Below are positions 1 to 7,743 of a DNA stretch of 55,631 nucleotides, in pieces. Below the pieces are notes generated by a model. It was not told the DNA's origin. It worked only from the letters and a program-made list of their open reading frames with translations, and made no database searches. Position 1 is the first letter of the stretch. The number at the start of each line of letters is the position of its first letter. A program made the position numbers and the translations under genes. Source of the DNA: Alcaligenaceae bacterium (GTDB taxonomy: Bacteria; Pseudomonadota; Gammaproteobacteria; Burkholderiales; Burkholderiaceae_B); the NCBI GenBank assembly GCA_947380655.1, contig CANCRX010000015.1, positions 1 to 55,631 of the forward strand. The letters are read 5' to 3'.

Positions 1-250
1 TATTACCTCCGGCGCCTACTTTGTTTTCAACAATCACAGACTGACCAATAGATTGGCTCATTACTTGTGAAATTAATCGCGCGGTTACGTCGGAAGCTCC
101 TCCAGCTGCAAAGGGAACAACGAATCGTATAGTTTTGTTTGGATAGTCTGGAGCTGACTGTGCGTAAGTGTTGTCCATCAGCCCAAGTGCAATGACTGCG
201 GACAACAGTGCTAGCAGACTACGCATGATGTTCATTAAATATTTCAGCAT
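1..250 (-). CDS. TctC/Bug-family tripartite tricarboxylate transporter receptor, N-terminal part
   Basis: This gene runs off the left edge; only about 83 N-terminal residues are visible. The translation has a hydrophobic signal sequence followed by the mature opening DYPNKTIRFVVPFAAGGASD and then SIGQSVIVENKVGAGG, the hallmark of periplasmic TctC (Bug) receptors that bind carboxylates and hand them to a TctAB permease. ATG at 250 is preferred because GAGG lies about 11 bases upstream; ATGs at 235 and 226 are in frame. The break is the window edge, so nothing suggests a pseudogene. The ligand cannot be inferred. Confidence 0.9.
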   Translation of the reverse strand, partial: MLKYLMNIMRSLLALLSAVIALGLMDNTYAQSAPDYPNKTIRFVVPFAAGGASDVTARLISQVMSQSIGQSVIVENKVGAGGN

Positions 251-344
251 GAATATAAACCTCAACAGTATCTCGCTCTCATGTATCAAAAGATATAAGC
301 GATAGACCAGCTTGATAGATTTCGATTGTCGTGTATTAAGATGA

Positions 345-386
345 ATAGTTCACTATCACTCAAATATAGTTCACTATCACTCAAAT
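345..386. repeat. Perfect 21-bp tandem duplication spanning a stop codon
   Basis: Positions 345-365 and 366-386 are identical 21-bp units placed head to tail. On the minus strand the proximal copy contains the last codons and TGA stop (377-379) of the adjacent receptor gene, and the distal copy repeats the same stop context in frame. The duplication leaves the protein unchanged but doubles the terminal sequence. Confidence 0.95.
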
Positions 387-1357
387 TGAATGGCTGCGTT
401 CTTAATGAGCTTATCCATCCGAGCCGATTCCTCAACGATAAAATTACTGAATGCTGTCGGGCCTGATCCATCAACCAACAGTCCAAGCGCATCCAGTTGT
501 TTTTGAATTTCTGGATCCTTAGTAAAGGCATCCAATTGAAGGGAGATCGCCTGAGTGATCTGTGCCGATAATCCTGCGGGGGCCACTATGCCTAGCCAGG
601 TTGCTATTTCATAACCAGCTAAACCACTTTCGTCGAGCGTTGGAGTCTCTGTGATCAGCGGTACTCTTTTCAAAGTAGTCACGCCGTAACTCTTTAACTG
701 TCCTGATTTAATAAACCGAGACGCACTCAAAACCGTATCGAACATAATTTGTACCCGGCCCGCAAGTAAGTCTGCTACAGCGGGGCTGCTGCCCTTGTAA
801 GCAACATGTGTGATTTCGGTCCCGCTCGCTAAATTAAAGGCCTCCGCGGCGAGGTGAGAAGTAGAGCCATTACCAAACGATGCATAGTTCAGTTGCTTGG
901 GCATAGTCTTTGCGTAAGCGATGAACTCTCGCAGGTTATTCGCGGGTACTGACGGATGAGCAACCAGTACGAGTGGCACTTTTACTAGCAAAGTAATGTG
1001 TGTGAAGTCTCGCTCTGGGTTATATGGCAATCTTTCACCGAAGGAGCTACGCGCTGTCGTGAAATCTCCTGCTGATGCGAGATATAGGGTGTAGCCGTCC
1101 GCAGGCATGCGAGCGACTTGAGCCGCAGCGATGGTGCCTGCAGCGCCTGGTCGATTCTCAACGATAAATTGCTGGTGCATATGTTGCGACAAATAATTCG
1201 CGACGAGTCTTCCGAAAATATCACCTGCGCCTCCTGGGGGATATCCCACGACAAGGCGGACAGGTTTACTGGGATAGTCTAGGTTTGGTTCAGATGCCAG
1301 CACCAGAGGGGCAAAGGCTGCTGCGAGTAGTCGCACAAGAGTTTTTCGTTTTTTCAT
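377..1357 (-). CDS. TctC/Bug-family receptor protein
   Basis: This encodes a 326-residue periplasmic receptor of the tripartite tricarboxylate transporter family. After the signal sequence (MKKRKTLVRLLAAAFAPLVL) the mature protein shows the family landmarks: YPSKPVRLVVGYPPGGAGD, VENRPGAAGT, the loop YASFGNGSTSHLAAE and HVAYKGSSPAVADLLAGRV. It ends in IQFE like two other receptors in this window. The start at 1357 is chosen because AGGGGA lies about 8 bases upstream and the signal peptide begins there; a longer frame to 1408 would add an unlikely hydrophilic leader. No permease gene is adjacent. The ligand is unknown, presumably a carboxylate. Confidence 0.93.
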   Translation of the reverse strand: MKKRKTLVRLLAAAFAPLVLASEPNLDYPSKPVRLVVGYPPGGAGDIFGRLVANYLSQHMHQQFIVENRPGAAGTIAAAQVARMPADGYTLYLASAGDFTTARSSFGERLPYNPERDFTHITLLVKVPLVLVAHPSVPANNLREFIAYAKTMPKQLNYASFGNGSTSHLAAEAFNLASGTEITHVAYKGSSPAVADLLAGRVQIMFDTVLSASRFIKSGQLKSYGVTTLKRVPLITETPTLDESGLAGYEIATWLGIVAPAGLSAQITQAISLQLDAFTKDPEIQKQLDALGLLVDGSGPTAFSNFIVEESARMDKLIKNAAIQFE

Positions 1358-1885
1358 TTTTGTGTCCCCTTTTTCTTTTAGTGTAGGGATTTGGTTATTT
1401 AAATTCAAGTAAATTCAAAGGTTGTTTCCAGTAAGGAGTGGAATGTTGATAAGTGACGAGTGCCAATTGTCGATGGTAGGGTTCATGTCTTCCCCGAAAG
1501 GCGATGCTTACCTTGATACCGACGTTGTGTTGGGTGTGTATTCGTTGGTGATCAACTTTAACTAAGTTGACGCAGACAATATGCAATTAGCACTGGAATT
1601 CATAAAGGCACGTTCGCATCCAGTCTTTTCTTTCCATGCGCTCACTGTGCCCAAAGTTTCTTGAACTCTTCTGGAGAGTCTTAATCAGGGATCTAATACT
1701 TTCCATACCCTTCACTAGCAAACTGCTAAGAGAAAATCTTTGGATAGACTAAATATAAGGCAGCACTTTGGTCATGCTAGGTCAATAATGTTTTGCTTGG
1801 TACCGCAATTTGTACAAAAACTCATGATTGTCCTTATATAGGTAGTCCGGTAAACGTCCCAGCTTTGAAATTAGGCCTGCAGAGA
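1358..1885. other. 528-bp gap with no recognisable gene
   Basis: This gap between two same-strand receptor genes holds no frame with a convincing start, ribosome site and family match. It must include the promoter of the receptor at 377-1357. A short near-tandem repeat (aaattcaag/aaattcaaa) lies at 1401-1420. A 63-codon minus-strand frame at 1395-1586 contains a stretch that looks vaguely like translation factor IF-3, but too little matches to call it a gene remnant. Confidence 0.6.
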
Positions 1886-2917
1886 TTATTCAAACTGAAT
1901 CTTGGCCTCTCGAATTAAATCCCTGCTGCGTGTTGTTTCAGCCACGATGAATGCGGAGTATTCAGGACCAATTGCTTTACCTGGGATCATGCCCATATCA
2001 GTGATTCGTTTTTGCACATCAGGCATCGCGACGATTTTTGCTGTTTCTCTGTAAAGCTTATCCAGTATTGAGGGGGGTGTTGCCGCTGGTGCCATCACAC
2101 CAATAAATGATTGCCAGACACAGTCTTTAAATCCTTGTTCTTGCATCGTGGGGATTTGTGGTGCCAGAGGAATGCGACTGTCTGTGGTGACGCCCAGTGG
2201 CCGTAATTTACCTGCCTGAATTTGTGGCCATGCCGACGCAAATGTATCGAAAATAAAATCTACGCGCCCGGCTAAAAGCTCTACCATGGCTGGCGCACTG
2301 CCTTTAAAAGCGATATGAACAATATCCAGTCCAGCGACTCGTTTAAAGAGTTCGGCAGCCATGTGCGCGCTAGTGCCATTACCAAAGGAGCCGTAATTCA
2401 GTTTGCCAGGGGTCGCCTTGGCCGCTTTGATGATGTCATCAATGCTGCGATAAGGACTATCGTTTGGTACGACCAGTACGCTTGGTACGGTCACGATCAA
2501 ACCAACGGGCGCAAAGTCTCGCTGAACATCGTATTGAAGCGAGTTTTGCATTGTGATTGGAGCTAGTGCGGTATCAGGCGCTGTGTTGACCAGAAGGGTA
2601 TAACCGTCTGCGAGACCTTTTGCGACGGAGGTGGCTGCAAGCGTTGCACTGGCGCCAGGTTTATTTTCAACGACAACAGACTGACCAAGTGTTTCAGTAT
2701 ATTTTTGCGCCATCATCCTGGCTAGCGCATCGCCAGCACCGCCGGGGGTGTAACCAATCACGAGTTTGATTGCACGGTCAGGATAGGTTGTTTGAGCAAA
2801 AGATGTGTTGGAGAGCAAACCCAGGGTTAGGCCACCGAGATTTAAGCTACCCAGCGATAAGCCACCCAGATAACGGCGTCGTTGTGCGGAAAAATTGTTC
2901 TGAATCTTGGGGTTCAC
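1886..2917 (-). CDS. TctC/Bug-family receptor protein
   Basis: This is a 343-residue periplasmic receptor of the tripartite tricarboxylate family. The N-terminus carries arginines before a glycine/leucine-rich hydrophobic stretch (QRRRYLGGLSLGSLN), unusual for this family and reminiscent of a Tat-like signal, although the strict twin-arginine consensus is not met. The mature part has YPDRAIKLVIGYTPGGAGD, VENKPGASAT, YGSFGNGTSAHMAAELF and HIAFKGSAPAMVELLAGRV, ending in IQFE. I chose GTG at 2917 because AAGG lies about 10 bases upstream; the upstream ATG at 2971 would place the promoter inside the gene. It diverges from a MarR gene across a palindromic promoter. Confidence 0.9.
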   Translation of the reverse strand: MNPKIQNNFSAQRRRYLGGLSLGSLNLGGLTLGLLSNTSFAQTTYPDRAIKLVIGYTPGGAGDALARMMAQKYTETLGQSVVVENKPGASATLAATSVAKGLADGYTLLVNTAPDTALAPITMQNSLQYDVQRDFAPVGLIVTVPSVLVVPNDSPYRSIDDIIKAAKATPGKLNYGSFGNGTSAHMAAELFKRVAGLDIVHIAFKGSAPAMVELLAGRVDFIFDTFASAWPQIQAGKLRPLGVTTDSRIPLAPQIPTMQEQGFKDCVWQSFIGVMAPAATPPSILDKLYRETAKIVAMPDVQKRITDMGMIPGKAIGPEYSAFIVAETTRSRDLIREAKIQFE

Positions 2918-2931
2918 GTTTGTCTGCCTTC

Positions 2932-2979
2932 TTGTAATATATTTATTAATGAGTATACTCACTAAAAGCAATAAATCAA
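2932..2979. promoter_or_regulatory. Divergent promoter pair sharing a palindromic -10/operator
   Basis: The palindrome TGAGTATACTCA (2950-2961) extends to 2946-2965 with one mismatched pair. TATACT reads on both strands within it. On the plus strand TTGTAA (2932-2937) stands 16 bp before TATACT (2954-2959), pointing at the MarR gene. On the minus strand TTGATT (2979-2974) stands 16 bp before TATACT (2957-2952), pointing at the receptor. MarR proteins bind palindromes of this size, so autoregulation and receptor repression from one site are likely. Confidence 0.65.
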
Positions 2980-2994
2980 TTAGAGATAAAAACT

Positions 2995-3543
2995 ATGGTT
3001 GAGGGCATGCCTCACGCATTCCAGGATACTGCTGCATCACAACTTCGGACTGCAACGATAGAGGCGCATGGGCCGGGATTCATGATTCGTCGGCTACAGC
3101 AAGTCTCAGTTTCCTTTTTTCATGACGAATTACGCCCATTGAATTTAACGCCTCTACAGGCCACCGTGCTGCGCATCCTGGCGCTTGAGGATGGTCTGGA
3201 TCAGGTTTCACTCGCAACCCGAGCCGTAGTTGATACCTCGACCATCAAGGATGTTGTGCAGCGCCTTGAGCAGCACAGTGCGGTCACTCGGGTGCGCAGT
3301 GAGTTAGACAAAAGAATGCAATTGGTGCATCTAACAGAGCAGGGGCACGCTCTTTTGCTGCGTTCGATTCCCTTGGCTCAGAGCGCAGCGTTGCAACTAC
3401 TCTCGCCACTGACCTCGCCAGAAAGAGCCGAGTTACTTAGGCTCGTGACAAAGCTCGTGCAGGCTCACAAACCTGAGTCACAACAGGGTGGTCGTGTCAC
3501 CTGGCGCAGAAAAAATACTGCTACTAAAAAAATATCAAAATAA
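2995..3543 (+). CDS. MarR-family transcriptional regulator
   Basis: This is a 182-residue winged-helix regulator. The recognisable core runs from about residue 30 to 150: LTPLQATVLRILALEDGLDQVSLA (helices before the recognition helix), VVDTSTIKDVVQRLEQHSAVTR (recognition helix) and the wing with DKRMQLVHLTEQGHALL, the classic MarR D-x-R wing. The C-terminal 25 residues are basic and probably disordered. It is followed after 15 bp by the dioxygenase and oxidase genes, so it is the first gene of that operon, and it diverges from a receptor gene. MarR proteins usually sense small aromatic or carboxylic ligands; the ligand here is unknown. Confidence 0.9.
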   Translation: MVEGMPHAFQDTAASQLRTATIEAHGPGFMIRRLQQVSVSFFHDELRPLNLTPLQATVLRILALEDGLDQVSLATRAVVDTSTIKDVVQRLEQHSAVTRVRSELDKRMQLVHLTEQGHALLLRSIPLAQSAALQLLSPLTSPERAELLRLVTKLVQAHKPESQQGGRVTWRRKNTATKKISK

Positions 3544-3558
3544 TGATTGGAGATCAAA

Positions 3559-4443
3559 ATGAAGATGTTTACAGCCCAACCCGTTAGACCAGAGCAGCCT
3601 AATTTTGCGGCTGAGATCTGTGACTTGAGCCTAAAAGGTGGCGTGACAGATGAGGAGTACGAGGAGCTTGAACGCGTGCTGTCAATCTACGGTGTAGTGA
3701 TCTTTCGTAATGACCAGCCGATGAATGATGATGATCAGGAGGCACTGATCAAGCGTTTTGGTCCACCAGTCAATAGTGTTCTTAAAACTAAAAAACCTGA
3801 AGACGGTGGGGTGATAGAGCGCCCTCATTTTCTCGATATCGCAACTGTGGATGCAAACAATAATCCACTGGCCAAAGACAGTTTTGAGCATCTCTATCAT
3901 TTAGGTAATCAGTTGTGGCATACCGATGGCACCCAGATCCAGCCCCCCATTCGGGTAACAATGCTTTCGGCCAGAGTCTTGCCTCCTATTGCCCCAGATA
4001 CGCAATATGCTGATATGCGTGCGGCGTGGGATGCGTTGCCTGAGGAGGAAAAAAAACGACTTGAAGGGCTCCAGGTCGAGCACAGTATTTTTGTATCCAG
4101 AGCAAAGGTCGGTTTGACTGACTTTCCAGCCGAGGCAGCAAAGCTCAGGCCTCCTGTTGTGCATCCACTCGTTCGAACGCATCCCAAAACAGGAAGGAAA
4201 TCACTATATCTGGCCTCCCATGCTTCGCATATCATCGGCTGGGAGAAGGCCAAAGGTGAGGCGTTGTTAGAGGAGCTGATTAAATTTGCAACGCAGCCCC
4301 AGTTTGTTTATGCCCACAAATGGAAGACTGGTGATCTCGTCATGTGGGACGACAGTTTCACCATGCACCGCGCAATGCCTTATGACGCTCCAAATCCCAG
4401 AAAGATGCGCTGGAGTGGTGCCCAAGAATTATTTCCTGTTTAA
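3559..4443 (+). CDS. TauD/TfdA-family Fe(II)/2-oxoglutarate dioxygenase
   Basis: This 294-residue protein belongs to the TauD/TfdA group, which hydroxylates substrates using Fe(II), O2 and 2-oxoglutarate, releasing succinate and CO2. The iron triad is H121 and D123 in WHTDG plus H270 in TMHRAM, with R281 eleven residues later as the likely 2-oxoglutarate carboxylate ligand. The 149-residue distance between the two histidines fits the TfdA pattern. GGAG at 3549-3552 supports ATG 3559. It sits between the MarR gene and an FMN hydroxy-acid oxidase, so the operon probably oxidises an organic acid, perhaps an alpha-substituted carboxylate. The true substrate is unknown, and TfdA-like sequence alone does not prove aryloxyacid cleavage. 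Confidence 0.88.
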   Translation: MKMFTAQPVRPEQPNFAAEICDLSLKGGVTDEEYEELERVLSIYGVVIFRNDQPMNDDDQEALIKRFGPPVNSVLKTKKPEDGGVIERPHFLDIATVDANNNPLAKDSFEHLYHLGNQLWHTDGTQIQPPIRVTMLSARVLPPIAPDTQYADMRAAWDALPEEEKKRLEGLQVEHSIFVSRAKVGLTDFPAEAAKLRPPVVHPLVRTHPKTGRKSLYLASHASHIIGWEKAKGEALLEELIKFATQPQFVYAHKWKTGDLVMWDDSFTMHRAMPYDAPNPRKMRWSGAQELFPV

Positions 4444-4454
4444 CGAGGCTCACA

Positions 4455-5645
4455 ATGGGACTCGATATTCAGCAGGCTTACAGCATTGCAGATTTACGTG
4501 AGATCGCTCAACAGAAATTGCCAAAAGGTCTGTTTGAGTTCATGGACCGTGGAACCGAGGATGAACTTGCACTGAAACGAAATCGTGCGGCATTTGAGCG
4601 GATCTGTTTACGCCCCAGAGTGCTTGTAGATGTTTCAGGCCGGAAGCTGCAATGCAAGTTCGCGGGTCGGGAAAGTGCAATGCCTTTAGCCGTGGCTCCA
4701 ACCGGTGCTGCAGGTCTGCTCAGTTTTGATGGTGAAATCGCGATTGCCCGTGCCGCTGCAAAACTCGGAATCCCCTTTACGTTGTCTACCGCCTCTTTCA
4801 CTCCGATGGAGCGGGTCGCCGAGGAGGCCGGAGGCCGCCTCTGGTTTCAGCTTTATATGTGGCCCGATCGTGCAATGTCTTATCAGCTTGTCGACCGCGT
4901 CAAAGCCGCAGGCTATGAGGCGTTAATTGTGACGGTTGATACGGCGGTGACACCGAACCGTGAGTACAACCGTAAAAACGGTTTTACGTTGCCGATGAAA
5001 ATCACTCGCAAGAACGCGATCGATGTAGCGAAACATCCTGAGTGGTTTTTTAAAGTCTTTCTCCGTTATCTTCTGCGCTCAGGTATTCCAACACTTGAGA
5101 ATTATCCAAAAGAATATCGACAGCGCTTAAGTGAAAAGCGTCCAGGCCATCAATCAGGCTTGCCAAAGAGCGACTCGGTGAGTTGGGATGATTTACGTGA
5201 GTTACGAAAGCGCTGGAAAGGCACCCTGATGGTCAAAGGGATTCTTCATCCCGCGGATGCGCAAGTCGCTTTAGAGTGTGGAGTTGATGCGATTGTCGTC
5301 TCGAATCACGGCGGACGTAACCTCGACTCGTCGATTGCTCCCATCGATGCTTTGCCAGAGATCGTTGCGACTGTAAATGGTCGGGTCGATGTTTTTATGG
5401 ATAGCGGAATTCAGCGGGGCAGTGATATTTTCAAGGCGATCGCACTCGGAGCTAAAGCAGTATTTGCCGGGCGTGCTCCGTTATGGGGTGTTAGTGCAGC
5501 AGGTGAGGGCGGTGCCTATAAGGCGCTAGATATTTTGCGCGAAGAGCTAGACCGGATCATGGGTTTTACTGGTTGCGTTACTCTGGATGATATTAATCAA
5601 AGCCTGTTGTGGTTTGAACAACATTCATCCAGAGCTGAGTCTTAA
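4455..5645 (+). CDS. FMN-dependent alpha-hydroxy acid oxidase/dehydrogenase
   Basis: This 396-residue protein is of the glycolate oxidase / L-lactate dehydrogenase (LldD) / mandelate dehydrogenase family and oxidises an (S)-2-hydroxy acid to the 2-oxo acid with FMN. Visible landmarks are the N-terminal DLREIAQQKLPKGLFEFMDRG, the FMN-binding PLAVAPTGAAGL, QLYMWPDR, VTVDTAVTPNREYNRKNGF and the catalytic block SNHGGRNLD with the base H285 and substrate arginine R288. The usual Gln after that arginine is Asn289. It follows the dioxygenase by 11 bp with a good GAGG site. An inferred sequence is hydroxylation by the dioxygenase followed by oxidation here. It converges with the FAH-family gene downstream. 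Confidence 0.92.
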   Translation: MGLDIQQAYSIADLREIAQQKLPKGLFEFMDRGTEDELALKRNRAAFERICLRPRVLVDVSGRKLQCKFAGRESAMPLAVAPTGAAGLLSFDGEIAIARAAAKLGIPFTLSTASFTPMERVAEEAGGRLWFQLYMWPDRAMSYQLVDRVKAAGYEALIVTVDTAVTPNREYNRKNGFTLPMKITRKNAIDVAKHPEWFFKVFLRYLLRSGIPTLENYPKEYRQRLSEKRPGHQSGLPKSDSVSWDDLRELRKRWKGTLMVKGILHPADAQVALECGVDAIVVSNHGGRNLDSSIAPIDALPEIVATVNGRVDVFMDSGIQRGSDIFKAIALGAKAVFAGRAPLWGVSAAGEGGAYKALDILREELDRIMGFTGCVTLDDINQSLLWFEQHSSRAES

Positions 5646-5667
5646 GTTCTAACTATTCAATCAGCCC

Positions 5668-6600
5668 TTAAGCAATATAGGTTTCAAGCACACCTATTTG
5701 AGAAACTTCCGCGCGAACGATGTCCCCCGACTGAAGATAAAAAGCCATGGGATCTGGTCGACCAATCGCAACTCCCTCTGGTGAGCCAACAGTAATCAGA
5801 TCACCGCGAGCCAGTCCCATTTTGGACCAATGTGAAACCAGTGCTGGAAAGGAAAAAATTAAATCACTACAGCTGGCTTCTTGTCTCGGTTCGCCATTCA
5901 CTGTTAGTCTGACATTCAGCACAGACGGATCAGGCACCTCGTCCGCTGTTAGTATCCAGGGTCCGAGAGGACCGAGTTCAGGATAGTTTTTACCCAGTAG
6001 TATCGATTGGTTAGCCATTTCCTTTCGTTGCATTTCACGAGCAGAAAGGTCGTTAAGAATGGTGTAGCCAAAAATTGCTTTCAGTCCTGCTGTTTCGTCC
6101 ACGTTGAGTGCTTGGGATCCAATTACGGCTGTCGCTTCGACCTCATAGTCAAACCATTCACAACCCGCTGGCCGGTGCACGGTTGAGCGCGTTGGGACCA
6201 TTGAACTGGCAAGCTTAATGAAACCCATCGGTATTTCGCTATGTAATTTGGCGCCTTGTTTAGTCCAATACTCAAGTGTTTCAGCCCGGTGCGCGGCAAA
6301 GTTTCGTCCGCCTGCGATACAGTTACGAACATTGATCGGCGTCATCCACGGGGTATCAATTTCATTGAGGAACCAGTTGCTTTCACCTTGGTTTTGAGCC
6401 CACTCAAGGATCGCATAGGCCTGAGATAAAACAGTTTCTCCACCATCTATAAAGCCATCCATGCTTGTAGGAAACTGCTTGTACTTGCCTGATGCAACTG
6501 CGGCAGACTGTAAATCCAGAACTGTGAGCATGCCGGCTTGCTCGATTACGATACCGAGTCGCTCGTCGCCTTGAGGCCCTTGATAACGTCCTATTTTCAT
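5668..6600 (-). CDS. Fumarylacetoacetate hydrolase (FAH)-family protein
   Basis: This 310-residue protein is of the FAH superfamily, Mg-dependent enzymes that cleave C-C bonds of, or decarboxylate or hydrate, 2-oxo/1,3-diketo acids in aromatic and sugar-acid breakdown. Metal ligands are likely E153 and E155 in FDYEVEATAVIG and D184 in GYTILNDLSAR. The substrate loop reads GKNYPELGPLGPW, and the C-terminal loop is TVGSPEGVAIGR, where most members have a TGTP-like sequence. The start at 6600 has GGAG 8 bases upstream. It diverges from a TctC receptor gene, suggesting a common substrate. Exact reaction unknown. Confidence 0.9.
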   Translation of the reverse strand: MKIGRYQGPQGDERLGIVIEQAGMLTVLDLQSAAVASGKYKQFPTSMDGFIDGGETVLSQAYAILEWAQNQGESNWFLNEIDTPWMTPINVRNCIAGGRNFAAHRAETLEYWTKQGAKLHSEIPMGFIKLASSMVPTRSTVHRPAGCEWFDYEVEATAVIGSQALNVDETAGLKAIFGYTILNDLSAREMQRKEMANQSILLGKNYPELGPLGPWILTADEVPDPSVLNVRLTVNGEPRQEASCSDLIFSFPALVSHWSKMGLARGDLITVGSPEGVAIGRPDPMAFYLQSGDIVRAEVSQIGVLETYIA

Positions 6601-6631
6601 TTTTATGTCTCCTTGGTAATACGTGTTTGAG

Positions 6632-6658
6632 AGTATAAAACCCTTAGTGAACTGTCAA
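6632..6658 (-). promoter_or_regulatory. Candidate promoter for the FAH-family gene
   Basis: On the minus strand a perfect TTGACA (6658-6653) is followed after 15 bp by TATACT (6637-6632), about 30 bases ahead of the ATG at 6600. The spacer is shorter than the usual 16-18 bp, so the promoter may need an activator or be weak. Confidence 0.5.
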
Positions 6659-6750
6659 TGACCCAAGTCCAGGGGGAGTGAGCTTTTCAATAATGGTGAG
6701 CGGCGTGCTATAACGAAAAAATAAAAATACTAGATTTGTGGAGATTAAAA

Positions 6751-7731
6751 ATGAAAGTTAACAAAACCTTTTTATCGACGCTTGTTCTGTTTGCTGGGGC
6801 ATTGGGACTGACTCAACAAGTTTCGGCTGAGACTTATCCCTCGCGCGCAATCAAAATTATTGTTCCTTACGCACCTGGAGGCGGAGCGGATTCTTTTGCT
6901 CGGTTAGCCGCACCAGACTTAGAAAAAATCCTTGGTGTCACCTTAGTCATCGAAAATTTAAGTGGTGCCAACACAGCAATCGGTGCGCAGTCCATGGCGA
7001 GGTCCAAGCCAGATGGCTACACGCTGATGTTCACCACGGACTCTACAGCTGTTGCAAATCCCTTGCTCTATAAAAGTCTGACTTATAAGCCTGAGGATTT
7101 AGTTCCGGTAGGTACCTTGAACGAGGTTGGGCTTGGTATTGTTGTGGCTGATAAGTTGCCAGTTAAAACATTCAAAGAATTGGTTGAATACACCAAGAAC
7201 TATAAGGGTAATCTTGCTTATGGCTCTTATGGTCTTGGAAGTCAGGCTCACATGATGGGGGAGGCCTATAACAAAGTAACTGGCTCAAACTTGGTCCATG
7301 TTCCTTATAAGGGCTCCGCACCGGCAGTCACCGATGTGATGGCAGGCCAGGTCTTGTTTACCTTTCCCGCCTTGATCACCGTACGCGGTAATATTCAGGC
7401 AGAAAAAATCAGAATGCTCGCAGTGACCAGCAGCACACGTTTACCAAGCCTGCCTGATGTACCCACGTTCAAAGAACTAGGGTATGAAAAAATGTCTGTT
7501 GGCGCCTGGTATGGTTATTTTGCACCTAAAGAAACTCCCGCCTCAGTGATTAAGACTTTTAACGATGCGTTGGCAAAGTTACTCAAGGACAAAACCTTTG
7601 TTGATAAACTCATTGAACGTGGCGCGATTCCTCTCGCGAGTACGCCTGAAGAGATGACACTGTTGATCGAAAAAGAAAAAAAGTTTATTGCTGAAGTGTT
7701 GCAGATGACTCAAATTACAGTGGATGAATAA
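6751..7731 (+). CDS. TctC/Bug-family receptor protein
   Basis: This is a 326-residue periplasmic receptor. The signal peptide (KTFLSTLVLFAGALGLTQQVSA) precedes ETYPSRAIKIIVPYAPGGGADSF. Later landmarks are VIENLSGANTAIG, YGSYGLGSQAHMMGE and HVPYKGSAPAVTDVMAGQV. In the VEN motif region Pro is replaced by Ser (NLSGAN), a small departure from the other receptors here. GGAG at 6740-6743 fixes ATG 6751. An extended -10 (TGCTATAAC, 6706-6714) is the likely promoter. The gene diverges from the FAH-family gene and converges with an IclR gene. Ligand unknown. Confidence 0.93.
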   Translation: MKVNKTFLSTLVLFAGALGLTQQVSAETYPSRAIKIIVPYAPGGGADSFARLAAPDLEKILGVTLVIENLSGANTAIGAQSMARSKPDGYTLMFTTDSTAVANPLLYKSLTYKPEDLVPVGTLNEVGLGIVVADKLPVKTFKELVEYTKNYKGNLAYGSYGLGSQAHMMGEAYNKVTGSNLVHVPYKGSAPAVTDVMAGQVLFTFPALITVRGNIQAEKIRMLAVTSSTRLPSLPDVPTFKELGYEKMSVGAWYGYFAPKETPASVIKTFNDALAKLLKDKTFVDKLIERGAIPLASTPEEMTLLIEKEKKFIAEVLQMTQITVDE

Positions 7732-7743
7732 GGTACGAATTAC

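Noticed and set aside
1..250. Truncated receptor pseudogene
   Set aside because: The frame is intact to the window edge with a good start and ribosome site; the truncation is only the edge.
345..386. Insertion-sequence target duplication
   Set aside because: The copies are directly adjacent with nothing between them, so this is a simple tandem duplication.
1395..1586. A minus-strand frame with a stretch (KVSIAFRGR) resembling translation initiation factor IF-3
   Set aside because: Only about nine residues agree and the rest of the frame does not follow the family; no ribosome site. Most likely chance.
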